From Allodiplogaster sudhausi (taxonomy: Eukaryota > Nematoda > Chromadorea > Rhabditida > Diplogasteridae): a stretch of DNA of 64,000 nt. The notes under the pieces are model-generated. The model was not told the origin of the DNA. It made no database searches and was given only the letters and a program-made list of their open reading frames with translations. Positions 25,944 to 38,735 of this stretch are shown here, piece after piece. The DNA lies in the NCBI GenBank assembly GCA_945643635.1, contig CALZFC010000021.1, positions 3,707,001-3,771,000 on the forward strand, given 5' to 3'. Positions within the stretch are counted from its first letter, which is position 1, and each line of letters opens with the position of its first letter. The translations under genes were made by a program, and so were the position numbers.

Positions 25944-26336
25944 ATGGGCCGTAAAAGATCCCCTCCACCCTCTTCCTCCCTCCACAATGGCAACTCCGAA
26001 CTTGTCTCTGCCATCGTGGACAGGGTCTCGGAGTCCCTTCTCGTCCACCTCGATCGGAAGATCGACTCTCTCCGTGCCACCCTCGTCGACCAGAACTCCC
26101 TTATCCTGGCCAAGCTGACTGAAGCGTTCGACCGCTTCACTGACACACTACTCAACATCGTCTCCCCGGCCCAGTCGTCTCCCAATGGTCCCCTCACCTA
26201 CGCCGCTGTCTCGTCTGCTGTCGCACGCACGCTCGAGTCCCAGCCTCTCATTCTGGAGAAGGCTACTCGTGCAGTCATCGTCGGCTTAGAAGAGAAGACG
26301 AGTGAACAAGAGACTGCTGGGCAGAAGCAGAGGTAG
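25944..26336 (+). pseudogene. LINE ORF1 (truncated)
   Basis: An open frame starting MGRKRSPPP, with a predicted helical segment (about residues 20-65, VSAIVDRVSESLLVHLDRKI) that could oligomerise. This is typical for the N-terminal part of LINE ORF1 proteins. It stops at TAG after about 130 residues. Coding-like sequence continues in other frames to about 26520, so the copy is interrupted by a stop or frameshift. It would normally bind element RNA. Confidence 0.65.
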
Positions 26337-26559
26337 CAGCTCCGCGAGCAAGCGGAGGCACGACGGCCACGGGCAGCACGAGCGAGTGAAGGCGTTCCGG
26401 CTCGAGACGATCGACGGCTCTCCGGCCGACCAGTCGATGGCCGAGCAGACACCGCCGGCCGCTCTCTCGCCGTCAATGAGTCAGCCACTCTCTCATTCCG
26501 TCCCCGTTTCTTCCCAATAGGTAGCTCCTCACTTAGAATCGCCCTCCGTCAGCTCCATT

Positions 26560-29360
26560 TCTTGTTCAAACCCCCCTCCCCTCTCATGTTCCCTTATAAA
26601 TATTAGATCTATCGGTAGAAAGTTCCCACTCCTTGAATATTTTTGCTCTCAGAACAAGATTGACATCTTTTTCCTTACCGAAACCTGGGCTACCCCCGAC
26701 TCTGTCTCTGACGCTATGCTCTCTCTTAACGGACATTTTAATGTTTTTCTTCCGATAGAATATGCGATAACTATGGTGGTGGTGTGTGTCTTCTCATTGA
26801 GTCTAGATACCCGTCTTATTTAGTAGTTTCCACAAGCTTCGGCAAGTACTGCCAACTAGTCACTGCTGCCATTACTTGCGATTCCCTTACAATCATCCTT
26901 CACTGCGTCTATAAGAGTCCGGCCTGTCCCATTAATGACTTCACAGTCTGCCTAGATACTATTCATGAGTCTATTTTAGAGTTGAACAATTACAATCACA
27001 TTATTGCTGGAGATTTTAACTGCCCCGATATCGACTGGAACGAGTATAGCGCTCTTCCCTATGCTGCCACTCTTGCCCTCTCTCCTACCTCCGCATCGTT
27101 GCTCTCTCTTTGTGATACCCACTTTCTCACCCAACATGTCCCGGCCCCTACTCGACAATCAGCTCTCCTAGATCTGGTATTATCAACTGATAACTCACTG
27201 GTCACCCAATGTCAAGTCCTTCCCCCTCTCCCTACACTAGACCACTCCATCGTTACTTTCTCTATTCCCTTTCCTTCTCCTCCCTCATCGTCATCTTTCA
27301 TTGCTTTAGATTTTAGAAAGGCCGACTGGTCGGCGATAAATTCGTTTCTGTTATCAATTGATTGGACATTTTTGCTAGGGTCTACTGATGACATCGATCT
27401 AGCTTACGCTGCCTTTTTAGAAAAAGTCCATTTTGCTATTGAAAATTTCATCCCAGTTAAAAATGTATCACTTTCTCACCCGCAGTTTCCATACGGTATT
27501 CAACGGCTAGCCTGTGCTTGTGATCACCTTTATCAGTCCCGTCTATCCCTTGGCCTCTCCCCATTCATTCGTACCAATCGTAAACTCAAGAAAGCTTTAT
27601 ATAACCATAGGAGAAAACTAGAAGATAAGATTTCATCCAAATCCAATATGAAACTGCTTTATAGGTATGCTAACGGTTGTATTAAGGAGAATACACGCAT
27701 TGGACCAATCAAAACTTCTTCTAGAATTTGTACTAGTCCCCTTGATAAGGCTAACGCTTTTTCTGACTATTTTCAAAGTTGTTCTACTTCGTTCTCTACC
27801 TCGCCTCCTCCTCCTCCCCCTTTCCCTACCCAGACCTGCCATAATCTTGATTACATTGAATTTAGCTCTGATGTTATTCATCGTGCTCTCAGTAAGCTCC
27901 CCAACCGAAACTCTACTTCACCTGATAAGGTCCCTTATATTTTTCTCAAGAATGCAGCCAACTCTCTTAGCACCCCAATCACAATCTTATTTAGCCGAAT
28001 AATGTTATATGGTAGAATTCCCAAGATCTGGTCTCACGCTCTTATCCGCCCTGTATATAAGAGGAAAGGTTCCTGTCAGGAGTGTTCTAATTATAGACCT
28101 ATTTCTCTTACGTGTTCTTTATCGAAAGTAATGGAGCGCATTATTGCTCGTAAGATTTTCAGTTATCTAGAAGATCACTCGATCCTATCCCCATTCCAAT
28201 TCGGTTTTCGACCCCGTCACTCTGTCTCTTCCGCCCTTCTTACCACGCTTAATGACTGGCACTCTTCTCTTGATGCCGGTCAATATATTAGCACTGTTTT
28301 CATTGACACCGTGCCCAGGCAGCATCTCCTTTATATGCTAGCTCGAATAGGCTTTTCTGGTAGCCTTCTCCACTTTTTTGATTCTTTTCTAGCCAATAGA
28401 TCACAATCGGTTGTCATAGATAATGAATTTTCACATACGTACCCCATAAGAAACGGCGTAAATCAAGGTACCTGTCTTGGGCCTCTGCTTTTCCTTATTT
28501 ATATTAATGATATCGTTGATTGCATTCCCTCAGGCTGTCACTACACCATTTATGCAGATGATGTTAAGCTGTATACTTTTAATAACCCAAACCTCCTCCA
28601 ATCTGCTCTTAACTCAGTAGATAAATGGTCTAGCAAATGGGGCCTCACCATCTCTCTTGATAAGACAGTTGTCCTTCCAATTGGGCATCAGCCCGAATTT
28701 TTGTACTCGCTCCGAAATGTAGCCCTACCCATTGTTTCATCTTTCAAAGACTTAGGAATAACATACGACTCCGATCTCTCAACCCACGAGCATATTCAGG
28801 GAATTGTTAGGAAAGCGTCTGCTAGGTCCGCATACATTCTTCGCTCCTTTAAGACACGCAATATTCATATTCTATGTCGATTGTACAAAGTGTATGTTCT
28901 GCCAATATTAGATTCTTGTTCAGAAGTTTGGAACCCCTCCTCTTCATTTTCTATTACCTCGCTTGAGAAAGTTCAACGCAGTTATACCCGCTCGATTTTT
29001 AAGCGCATAGGCTGTCCAATGCCTTATAATCAACGTTTGGTTTCCCTTGGCTTAATTCAATTAGAATGTCGCAGGAGAGTCACGGATTTAGTCACTACAT
29101 TTAAGATCGTAAGAAAACTTACACCTATTGATCATACTCGCTTTTTCTCTCTCCCCTCCCAATATTCTTCCACTCTCCGTGGTCACCCTTATAAGCTAGG
29201 ACTTCCCCCTCTCCGCTCCCTCCGATCAAGGCGTTCATGCCTCTCTTATCGTGTTGTCCGCCTCTGGAACTCCTTACAAGAAAAGTATGTCTCCTCGAAT
29301 TCTCTTTCTTTATTCCGTGAATATTGTACCTACGTTGTAACTCAACAAAATGTCTCTTAA
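26560..29360 (+). pseudogene. LINE ORF2: endonuclease plus reverse transcriptase
   Basis: The endonuclease begins in one frame (NIRSIG, then DIFFLTETW near 26660-26690) and, after an indel near 26757, continues in the frame of a long 858-residue open stretch: YGGGVC, AGDFNCPDIDW and LDHSIV are APE catalytic-core motifs. The RT domain (about 27990-28600) shows PVYKRKG, NYRPISL, GFRPRHS, NGVNQGTCLGPLLFLIYIND and YADD. Between VFID and TVP the residues usually written FSKAFD are absent, an apparent 18-bp in-frame deletion next to the motif A aspartate, so polymerase activity is probably lost. The C-terminal part resembles the CR1/jockey group. Family assignment is by motif only. Confidence 0.9.
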
Positions 29361-29524
29361 TCGTTACATCTCATGCCCCATTTTGTTTCTGTCATCTTTT
29401 TCTCTTGTATCATTTTTTTTTTCTTTTTAATAATTTCTAATTTATATTGCTTGGCCCAGACTATGTTTCCTCAAGTATTATGATGTAACTACATCGGTCA
29501 ATGCGATAAAGAAATTGAAATTAG

Positions 29525-30281
29525 ACACTGTACGATACCTTATTCACAATTCATTAATCATGCAAAATTTTATTTCGTACTAAAATTTAAGTATTTTTGC
29601 TGCCACGTCAATTCTAATGGTTAAAGAGGCATGATATTTCTCCTCCATTCGGAATAGCGTTGTCCTCGTCTTGCGTGTTAGCTCCTCAATGAATAGTCAA
29701 TCACAGCTGACGGAAAATTCTAACAATGAGAATACAGCAATCCTTCCTTCCAACGTCCATTTCTTGTTGTGACGGACTGCGTTTTGTCGTTTCACAAGGA
29801 CTATGGAAGCTGTGGACAAGATGTTTCTTTCGAGAAGCCTCAACCAGAACATCCAGTACCATTTCATAATACTTGAAGGCCTTACTTGCTCTGTTCTTAC
29901 TCTGAACTTTAAGAAAAGTTCGTAGTATCAGTTCGTACTCGATTATATCCTTCCTTCCTTTCGGAGCTTCATCCTTCGATCTATAAGTTGGACAATTGTG
30001 AGTAGCACAAATGCCCGTAGGCAATGCATATTATCGGTGAACTGTTATTCCTGCCATGCATGTAAAAAGTCGCGCAAACAATCTTAGATAGGGCGGGGAT
30101 GAAGATTGATTGCATGGGCATGACATGATTTTTGCGAAGAGCGAAGGATGACGAGGAATAGAATAAGAGAGAATCAGAGAGGGAGAGAGAGTTTGAGAGA
30201 GAAAGAGAGACAGAGAAGACAGATATCCTGCCCCGGAAGGAAGAAGCGCCCTTTGCATCGCGCATCCCAATCCACGACACA
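29525..30281. other. Spacer with an unsupported minus-strand open frame
   Basis: Between the LINE and the next candidate gene. A minus-strand open frame at 29701-30024 (107 codons) contains a helical, Lys-rich stretch but has no recognisable domain, promoter or splice partner. It is listed in findings and not called as a gene. Confidence 0.5.
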
Positions 30282-31447
30282 ATGGCGGCGGACAAAGACG
30301 GCGCCCCGCCCGGCTCGCTTGCCTTCCGCCATCTCAACTCAGCCTTCCCGAGGCAGTAAAAGAAAGAGAGGCTAGAGGAGAAGAAGAGAGCCGCATGCTT
30401 GCTTACATTTTGAACCGCGTAGTTTGCACGATGTAAGAACAGATATTTTTGAATTTTTTAACCTTTTTATATTTGGTACGTCCTTTATATTTTGAGCTGC
30501 AGTTTGTCATATGAGAAGATCTTAGGCGGCTTTCGATTTTCTCACCGACACGTTTCCACTCCTTAAAGGATCTCTGTCTCTTTCACTTTGCGTGCAAACG
30601 TGATATGAAAAAAAATTCATAGGATAAAGACCCCAATTAATCTCGCTTCTCGTGATCTACCACCACTTCTGGTGTGCGGCCATCTAGCCAACTTCATTTT
30701 ACACTAAATCGAGAATTCCCCAAACCATATTTTCCTGCATTGCATATACGCGATCATGGAATTCGTTCCTCTTCTTACCAACGGACTTGCTAACCAATAA
30801 CAATTCTATTGGACTATCAAAACCGCAATTGTGTAGAGATGCATTATAGTGAACTTCAGAGATTGGTCTCGCTAACACAGCGTGTCGTCCCTGGTAGTTT
30901 GAGGAGCATCTGATGTTTTACCAATCTACGGTCGTGTTCCGTGAATCCTTACTAATCTACGGACATAGTGCGACATTTCCTCGCGTTGCGGTCGCGTTTT
31001 ATTTAGAACGCAGAGCATACCGTATCTAAAGAATACATCTATGTAGTTCACGGCCAATTCATGTGATTTGACCGATAATCCTGCTTTTAACTCTGTTAGC
31101 TTAGAACGCCGTCCCTCGAAAGACATTTGAATCTCTCGGCAGTAGCACCGCTGGATGCCGGCTGCGCAATAGAAGTTCTTGACAACTGCAAAGCTGATTA
31201 GCCCTGCTGATTTGTGGGTTGCTATGAGAATATAATAATGCTGCTTTCTCCGTAGGTCATCCAGCCCTCTCGCGCTCCCCTCCCCTCTCGCCTTCTTCTT
31301 CTTCTTCTTCTTCTTCTTCTTCTTCCTCACGCCGCTCGCCAGACGAACATGAGGCCTCTTCGATGTCGTCGTATGTGCTCCCTTAGGGCACAAATCGAAT
31401 CAGAGTTGAGGATTTAGCCAGGGATTTCGGCAGGGAGGGAGAGAGAC

Positions 31448-31493
<46 letters not shown>

Positions 31494-32896
31494 AGGGAAA
31501 GCGTGAAAGCGAAAAACCGAGGAATATAGAGAATCAGAGGGGGAGGGAGGATAAAGGGGATAGCGCCTAGCCAGAACGGGGTTGAGGGATAAACTTAGCC
31601 ACCGCAGGCTGGGAGGCCGAGAGTAGTTCCATTCTGCTGCTGAGTCCTTCGGCCATCGACGGGCTGGCTTGCTAGTTTGCGTGCCAGTGATTGTGTTTCG
31701 GGGCCGGCGCGTCGATTTCTAGTTTCTTGCCGCGTGGAGAGAGGGAAATAAGTTAGAGAGAGAGAGAAAGAGAGAGAGAGAGTATGAGATAGGACGAAGC
31801 AGAGAGGGCGAGAGAATGCGCGGAGTTGGCATTGCCGTGCCCTGTCTCGGCCAGCTTCGCCCCTCTCCCGCGCCCTCCTAATCGTGTGCGCGTTGTCGCG
31901 TTCTCAGAGCGGAAAAGAGACATCTCGCCACAAGGCAGGCCTAAATGAGATTGAAAGTGATAGAGATAGAGCGACAAAAAACCGGAGGATAGTGACACCC
32001 AAAGAGTCTAAGGGTTCATTTAGAGAGAGAGAAAGAGAGAGAGAGAGGGAGAGAGCGGAAGGAAGAAAGATTTCGAACATGGCCAGAGATTGAAGCCTCC
32101 TAGTACTCTACACTCTCTCTTACTCTCTCACACTCTCCCTCACTCTCTCTCCCTCTCTCTTGACTCAACCTCCGATCAAATTTCGAGAGCGAGCTTCTCC
32201 CGACACATTAGCCTTCTTCAAGTAGTCATCCCATTATGCTTGAGTGAGGGATTAGTGGAGGGTCCGAACTCCGCCAACCATACGACGCACTCGGCTCGCC
32301 CACTGGAATCTATCAAATTAAACGAAGAAATATTCACATGAAAAGACCCTCTTCAAGAGGTCTCTCAGCATTTGAGCATACATATGTACATATATATGTT
32401 GTATGTATGTGAATATATCAACAATACCGGTATATGCACGACGATGTCAATTTTTTTTTTAGTTTTGACACCGAATTTTCGACTGTTTGCCATTCCAGCT
32501 ATAAAAAATAGCCAAATCTGCATTTTAACATTTTACTGTAACGCTAGAAATGGCAAATAATGATGGAATATCCTAAATTCCGGTGTCAATATTTTCGCAT
32601 CTACTGAAAAAATTGTTTTGTTGATAAAGTCTTACTGGTTCAGGAGGGCGCATTCTGAAGTCGTGCAGTCGCTGAATGCGAAATGGGCCGCCCTAGAGCA
32701 GCAAGTCGCGCAGTACAAGTACGGAATTTCTTTCCTAGTATATATGTACATACACATGTATGTATGTGAATAATTTTTTTGAGCTTAATTTCTTTTAGGG
32801 ATATTTCATGAGTTTCATATAGGCATTACACAATGAATTGTTTGAGCATTCTAATGCAGGGAACTAAGCAACGTCTTTTTCACAGGAGAGCAATGA
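30282..32896 (+). CDS. Tentative three-exon gene for ~61-residue protein
   Basis: Exons 30282-30355, 32644-32718 and 32860-32896 join in phase (phases 2, 2) through introns of 2.3 kb and 141 bp with gtaaaa and gtacgg donors and ttcag and atgcag acceptors. The product begins MAADKDGAPPGSLAFRHL and contains a helical, probably coiled-coil segment (SEVVQSLNAKWAALEQQVAQ). The GC-rich third positions match the well-supported genes. Exon 2 is the best-supported part. The ATG context (caca before ATG) is fair. An alternative acceptor at 32885 would replace the last 12 residues with a 19-residue basic end and stop at 32946. I recognise no family; a longer gene sharing exon 2 is possible. Confidence 0.38.
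31292..31325. repeat. (TTC)n microsatellite
   Basis: About 34 bp of TTC trinucleotide repeat. It reads as a poly-Lys run in a minus-strand frame. Confidence 0.95.
31441..31491. repeat. (GA)n microsatellite
   Basis: About 50 bp of GA/GACA repeat within the candidate 2.3-kb intron. Confidence 0.9.
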
Positions 32897-35636
32897 TGCT
32901 CCTTCCTGAGCGAGGAGGTCCCCAAAAGGGGCGCGGGAAACTCTAGCCAAAGGAAGTTGTTGCGCCCTTTATCCTCCTTTTCCTCCACCTCTATCGTTTG
33001 CCTCTCTCTCTCTTTGTCTTTCGCTGTCCCTCTCTCTGTGTTTCTTATCTCTTACTCTGTCTTTCTCCTTCCCATCATCTCTCTCTCTTTCTCTCTCTCT
33101 CTCTCGTTCTCTTACTCTCACCGGGAGTTCTTCCCATCCATTCCCTCTTTCCTTCCCTTCCCCATTTTCTAATCTTTCCATTTTCCATGTCGAGTCAGCT
33201 CCTTGCTCTTCACTTCTCCCAGTGCGCGTCTTTCGTGGACTTCCTCCGTGGCGCTGCCTTTCAGCGTAGCCTCTCTCCTCTCTCTTTCAGCGTAGCCTCT
33301 CTCCTCTCTTATCCCCCCTCCCACCTCCGCGATCTTAATTAGAGCACTGCTGTCCTCTTGTGCAGAATCACTTGACAATTCCATTTCTGCTCTATTCTGC
33401 GCTCTCTTCTAATTTATGCATAGGTAATAAGCAATAACCGAAAATGGATATTGTCATTGGAACATGAAAACATAATGACATGATCTTAGAGTATCTGATT
33501 TACTTTTCTTAATCTTTGTCGTCATTGAAATAAAAGAAGATAAAAAGATCCATTCACATGCTGATAGTGTGATTATCGAAACGCTACATATCTATTCTCC
33601 TCTAAATCTGAGGGAGAGAGAGCGCGAGTAAAGTATTTTAATTTGCGGTTGTAAAGGTGAGTCTAACGGTAAGTTGCGCAGTCGGATTTAATCTTATCGA
33701 AACCGAAGAGAAAAGCCATAAACTTTTTTCTGGAGCATTTTCAGAGCCTCAAAGATGTAAAAGATTCTGACCGCCGTGTGGCTGTGTTCAGATGAATGCC
33801 ATGTGCCCTTTCCAGCAAACACTCTCGTCCCTCTCTTTTCTCTTGACGACCAAAGATAGACTCAGCTGGAGGAAGCGCGTTTCTCAGGAAATATCTTCGG
33901 GAGAGCGAGAGCGAGACACAGAAAGAGAGACATTGAGAGAAGGAAGTCTCGTAACCCATGACTCAGGTACATACAACCAGGCCGTATTCCTGCAGACCTG
34001 AATTAGCTGGAAAGAAGCATACTGTTTACATTTCTCTCTCTTATTTTCCTTTACTAAAAAATAAAAACTGACGCCGTCGACTTTTTTCTGCATGTTATTC
34101 ACGCATATGCATTAATTTATTTGCCTTTATGCTTTGAGATCGCAACGTCTTATCAGCCATCAACTCTTTCAGCTGCATAGAGAAAAGGCTGCTTCCGCTG
34201 CTTCCATGGCACAACTCCACAACGACGAATCCTAAATCTGTATTAGCTTTCTTCTGTGGCGCTGCCACGCCTGACTAGCTGCTAGCTGCTTCTGCAAAAA
34301 CAAGTCGATGGGAGGAGGCGGAAAAGGGGGGAGGGGGGAAGGAAGGAATGAAGGTTAGAAGGCGCCGCTTGGTGTACCATCGACGAGGAGAGCCCCTTCG
34401 GAGCCGGCACTGGCTGTGGTGGCCGCCGCACTCTTCTTCGCGCATTATGCATGCATGGAGTTCTTACTCCCCTCCCCTCAAGCTCTTCTTCAAACCTCGT
34501 GCCCTCGCATGGAATTTCTTCTTCAAAGCGAACGCGTGTGTGTTAACGGGCGAATACTAGTTGGTGAAACAGGAGGTCAAAGCTGCCCTCTCTGGGCTTT
34601 AAATGATGACTCCAGGCGTGAGACAATTCCGATACAATGGTCACCGATTGTGCCAGCATCGAGGAAGTAAGAACCTGCTACTACATACTTACTTACCATT
34701 AGGCACGCCTATCAACATGATTTACGTCGTTGTTGGCGGTGGTGACCTCACAACTACAATATTTATAAATTGCGAAGAAACGGATTGCTCTTGAGTCCTT
34801 CACATGAGTCCCGAATGATGCCCTCGCGCTTTCTTTTTTTCGTCTTAGTTTTGGATCTTCGCTCTGACATGCTATGTGCGCATATGCTTTACACACTCGG
34901 GGGATCTGCCTGAATTCGGGCTCGAAAGAAGGAGGGAGAAGGGGTGTAGGTGGGGGAGTGGGGGTGGGGGGCAAAGAATGAGAGAGAGAGAGAGAAGTGC
35001 TCTCGTATCATCATAAGCTGCCTCTTTGCTTGCCGCCGCATGTCACTCACCCGTGTTCTCTATACCGGCGGAGTGCGAAATCACACACTCTGCTGGGAGG
35101 GAGGAGAAGGGTGTTTCCCGAAACTATAATTGCAATTATCTTCATTAAAAGTAGCGTGACAGCATACTTCTGATTCTTTGAAGGTATTCCTTTTTTTAAT
35201 TCTGTTTCTGCATTTCTAGTTAATATTAATTACTAATACATACATATTATATTAAATGCAATTACTTGTGTGTTTGCGATTGCGACTGTTGCCTGTCTTT
35301 CAGTTCTGAACTCCTTTTAAATCCCACTTCGATTAGATCAAACGTGGTGACTTAAAGAAATGTTCGAATGTTTCTTCTGTTCCAAAAGTGCTTTCAACTG
35401 TTCTGCATAACTCTCCCGGGCCCATTGTCATGTTCTCGATTCGGTCGCGTTCTCTTTGACTTGATCTGCAATGCCCCATAGTCATTCCCTTCTTCAGAAG
35501 ACAGAAGAAGGGAGGGGCGATGACGTCGTTGTCTCTCTCCGCCGCGTGCTCTGAAGTGCTCGATGCTTGACTACTCCACCGCTCACCCCCCTCGCTTCTT
35601 GCTGCAGATACATGGTTTGTCTCTCTTACTTCTATC

Positions 35637-35638
<2 letters not shown>

Positions 35639-35674
<36 letters not shown>
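35639..35674. repeat. (TTTC)n microsatellite
   Basis: Nine tandem TTTC units followed by TC repeats. Confidence 0.95.
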
Positions 35675-35675
<1 letters not shown>

Positions 35676-36539
35676 CTCTCTCTCCTTCTACATTCGTTCT
35701 CTCCTCTATAGATACATGCGTAATATTCTTATCTCTCAGTGGGTTTTAATCTGAGAATGAATCTAGATTAATGTTGTGATGCAAAGATGTGAAAATGAAG
35801 AGAAGGCACCAGACCCATTAAAGAGAGGACTAAAGAATACATTACCGCCGCGGTAGTCAAACATCAAATGAATCCTTGTTTTCCCCGTCGGCCTCATCTC
35901 TTCTTCCTCGTCTTCTTCTCCGAATTGTGCGCCCATTTATTGTTAGATGCTGCAGCACTTCACGAAGAGTGCCTTCCCATTCATAAGCTCTAATTTATGG
36001 AGGCGAACAAATGCACAACTGTTCCAGCATAACAGCGGTACTTCACTATTTGCATAAAAAAGTGTGTTTTGCTCGATTTTGTTTAGCTGCATGCATCCTT
36101 GCTTTATGTAACGATGTACTCTGCGACAGCCATCAGTTTTGAGGCTACCCTTTTCCGAGAGAGCAATAATAAAAGTAGGAGCTTAATATGATATAAAAAG
36201 GCAAAAGCTCGGAATCCCTTGGCAATGTTCACCGAAGCAGATCGACGTGGTCTCCGAGAGGCGCCCAAGTCTGGCCTCTCGAATCAGGGCCGAATGAAAG
36301 AGCTAAGAGAAGTGGATGCGCGCTCATCCGGAACAGAGAATAAGACCCGCCAGCCACCGCAGCACACATCCACAAGTGCACTGCTATTCCATGCATGTAT
36401 GCTTGTCGATCAAGCATCCCACTCTTCACGGTGCAGAGGAGACAACGTAGAGAGAGAGAGAGAGGAGAGAGAGAGACGCAGACGCTCAAGAGAGCGCCGA
36501 TATAAAACAACAGCGCTTGCAGCTGCTTCAAAGAAGCAA

Positions 36540-36606
36540 GCACGAGAGAGAGAAAGAGAGAAAGAGAGGGAGAGAGAGAATGAGAAAGAGAAAGAGAGAG
36601 AGAGAT
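36540..36606. repeat. GA-rich microsatellite
   Basis: About 65 bp of GAGAGA/GAAAGAGAA repeat. Confidence 0.9.
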
Positions 36607-37744
36607 AGAAGTGGACAGCCTTCCATGCGTGTTGCACCACGAAGTAGTGTCGAATGCAATGTGCGCAGGGCGGGATCCGACGGGGAGCGCCTGAGGCGTT
36701 GTTAGAACACGAGGGAGCAGCGTCCTAGTGGACTACTCCAGCAGCTGAAGAGGACCACTCCCAGCCGCATCATCTCGCTCCTTCTTGCACGCGTCCACAT
36801 CATCTTCCCTGGCCGCTCGCTGTCTCTAGCCTGTCTCCTCCACTCAAGAGTTCCCGTGTCATTTCCAGTTGACTCCAATCGTCGCCTAACAGGGATTAGT
36901 GTCTGCCACCGGAAGAGCCCCCCCCCCCTTGCTGTCTTGGGAACAGTCCTTCCCAAGAAAGCGATGTCTTGCTGAGAAGGCAGCATCGTCCTCCTCCATT
37001 TCCTCCTTCTTACATCCTCTAACTCTTTTCCCCGTTCGCTTGTCGTGGTCTTCTGCTCTTCGTTTTGCTACTGATCAGCTCTGCTATGCCGCATTATGGC
37101 GTGGACCTTCGTCATCCATCTCCAGGTAGGTAAAGGAGAAAGAGAGAGAGAGTGAGAGAGAAAGAGAGAGGGGAGGATGCAGCAGCAAAGCGAGACAAAG
37201 ACAGAAAGAGTGAGAAAGGGTGAGAAGGTGAAGGAGATCTAACGAGCTCAATCACTTCGTTTCTCTCCTTCGCTATACAAAGTACCCTAGCGCTGAAGCG
37301 AACGCATTTTCTCCGTCCTTAAGAAAGCAATGAAGCCCCGCGAATAACCCCCCCCCCCCTTCCTGCAAGCTCATAAGTGCTTCCCTCACAGATTAGAATT
37401 GCACAGCTGCTTATGAATGAACAATCTTCGGGAGAAGCTCTTGACTGTGAAGGGCAACGGAAATGAATAATATTCTACTATATATTGCTCGCAGGATTTA
37501 TTAGCTCTATTTCAGGCGTATACATCATATTATGACTTTTAAATGACCAGATTAGATTGATATTTACATTGAGCCGCTGCTTTTGCCTTTTTGTTTGATC
37601 TTATTAAACAGAAAAGGCCTGTCAATTCTAAACATTCATTTCGTAAATTTGGAAAATATCGCCGCATGAGCAGAAGGAGATGGAGGAGGGAGGGAGAATA
37701 GAATAGGGAGAAAGAAATAACAGGGACAGACGAAAGCAGGGAGG

Positions 37745-37945
37745 AGGGAGATAATGGGGAGAGAAGAGAGAGAGAGAGAGGTGGGGATGAGAGAGAGAGG
37801 ATGGAGAGAGGAGAGGGAGAGAGGAGGGGGGAGGGGGGGGGTGAGAAGAGAGAGGGGGAGAGAGAGAGAGGAGAGAGAGATAAGAGAAGTAGAGGGAGAT
37901 AAAGAGAAAGGAGCAGGAGAGAATAGAGAGCGAGAGAGACAGCGC
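37745..37945. repeat. Degenerate GA-rich array
   Basis: About 200 bp of GAGAGGAGGGGA-type purine-rich sequence, more G-rich than the other arrays. Confidence 0.9.
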
Positions 37946-38735
37946 GAAAAGGAAATAGCGTAGCAAGCCAGGTGTTTCGAGTGCCATATTGCACCTGCGA
38001 TCAATTTCTAATTCGCTCAGAAATTTAACATCTATTTGAGTTTCCTAGATCGCTAAATATAATACATGCATCTATACATGAAGGCGGCATCGCTGCTAAT
38101 GTTTTCGTATCGCTCTCTTAATATCTCTTTTTCTTTCATTCTTTTTCTATCTCTCCTTCTCCCTCTCTCTCACTCGTTAGTAAAAACGCATTCCCGCATC
38201 TCTATCTCTTCCAATAATTTATCGCATTTTAGTGCTCTGCGTTATTTTTAAGTTTCAACGAAAACAATTTTTTCATTAAAGGAAGTATCCGGCGAATGAT
38301 TATACAGTAGCGCTAGAGAGCCAGTTTGAATACGCGCGCTCAAAAAGTTGCCTGTCGCTCGGTCGAGAGAGCGTGTGAAATAGGAGGGCGGCTATGAGGT
38401 ACAGTAACCAATTCTCTACCCGCCAGTTTTCACGTTACTATTGCTCAGAAAGTAATGGGAGAAAACTGCTCAAACTTTCTGTATTTATGTTTTAAGCCAA
38501 GATGAGCTTATCCACACAGAAAAAAAGACATGTTAATTATTCCCCGGATACCTCCTTTAAGAATACTGCCCACTTGTTGAATAATAGCTCGTGCTTGTTT
38601 ATAATATCATTAATTCAGAATCTACAGATATCCTGACTGATAGAGAGAGAGATCTCTTTTCAGGCGGCGCTGGGCGGAACAGTCTGGTCGACGGCGTCGC
38701 CGCCGAGTCCACCGCCGGCGCCGTCCGCCGCCACG

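Larger units (their letters stand above)
25890..29524 (+). mobile_element. Decayed CR1/jockey-like non-LTR retrotransposon
   Basis: A 3.6-kb LINE with ORF1-like and ORF2 coding regions in the same orientation. It ends in a 3' tail with AATAAA-like and AAATTGAAATTA sequence rather than a poly(A). ORF2 encodes an APE-type endonuclease followed by reverse transcriptase, with YADD in motif C. ORF1 is interrupted by TAG at 26334, ORF2 has a frameshift near 26757, and the RT motif A region is shortened. The 5' boundary is approximate, and I could not identify target-site duplications. It is probably a non-autonomous or dead copy. Confidence 0.92.
32897..38663. other. Long intergenic region rich in simple repeats
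   Basis: CT, GA and TTTC arrays recur (about 33005-33115, 35639-35674, 36430-36605, 37140-37170, 37745-37945) with poly(C) runs near 36920 and 37350. A 22-bp CT-rich unit beginning cagcgtagcctctctcctct is duplicated at about 33264-33310. GC-rich stretches near 34340-34560 and 36220-36400 are open on both strands but lack matched splice sites. No gene could be supported. Confidence 0.6.

Noticed and set aside
34348..34670. GC-rich open frames on both strands
   Set aside because: No matched splice sites or recognisable protein; likely a GC-rich non-coding patch.
36219..36608. 129-codon + strand frame ending in Arg-Glu repeats
   Set aside because: The C-terminal half is GA microsatellite and the N-terminal half lacks features of a real protein.
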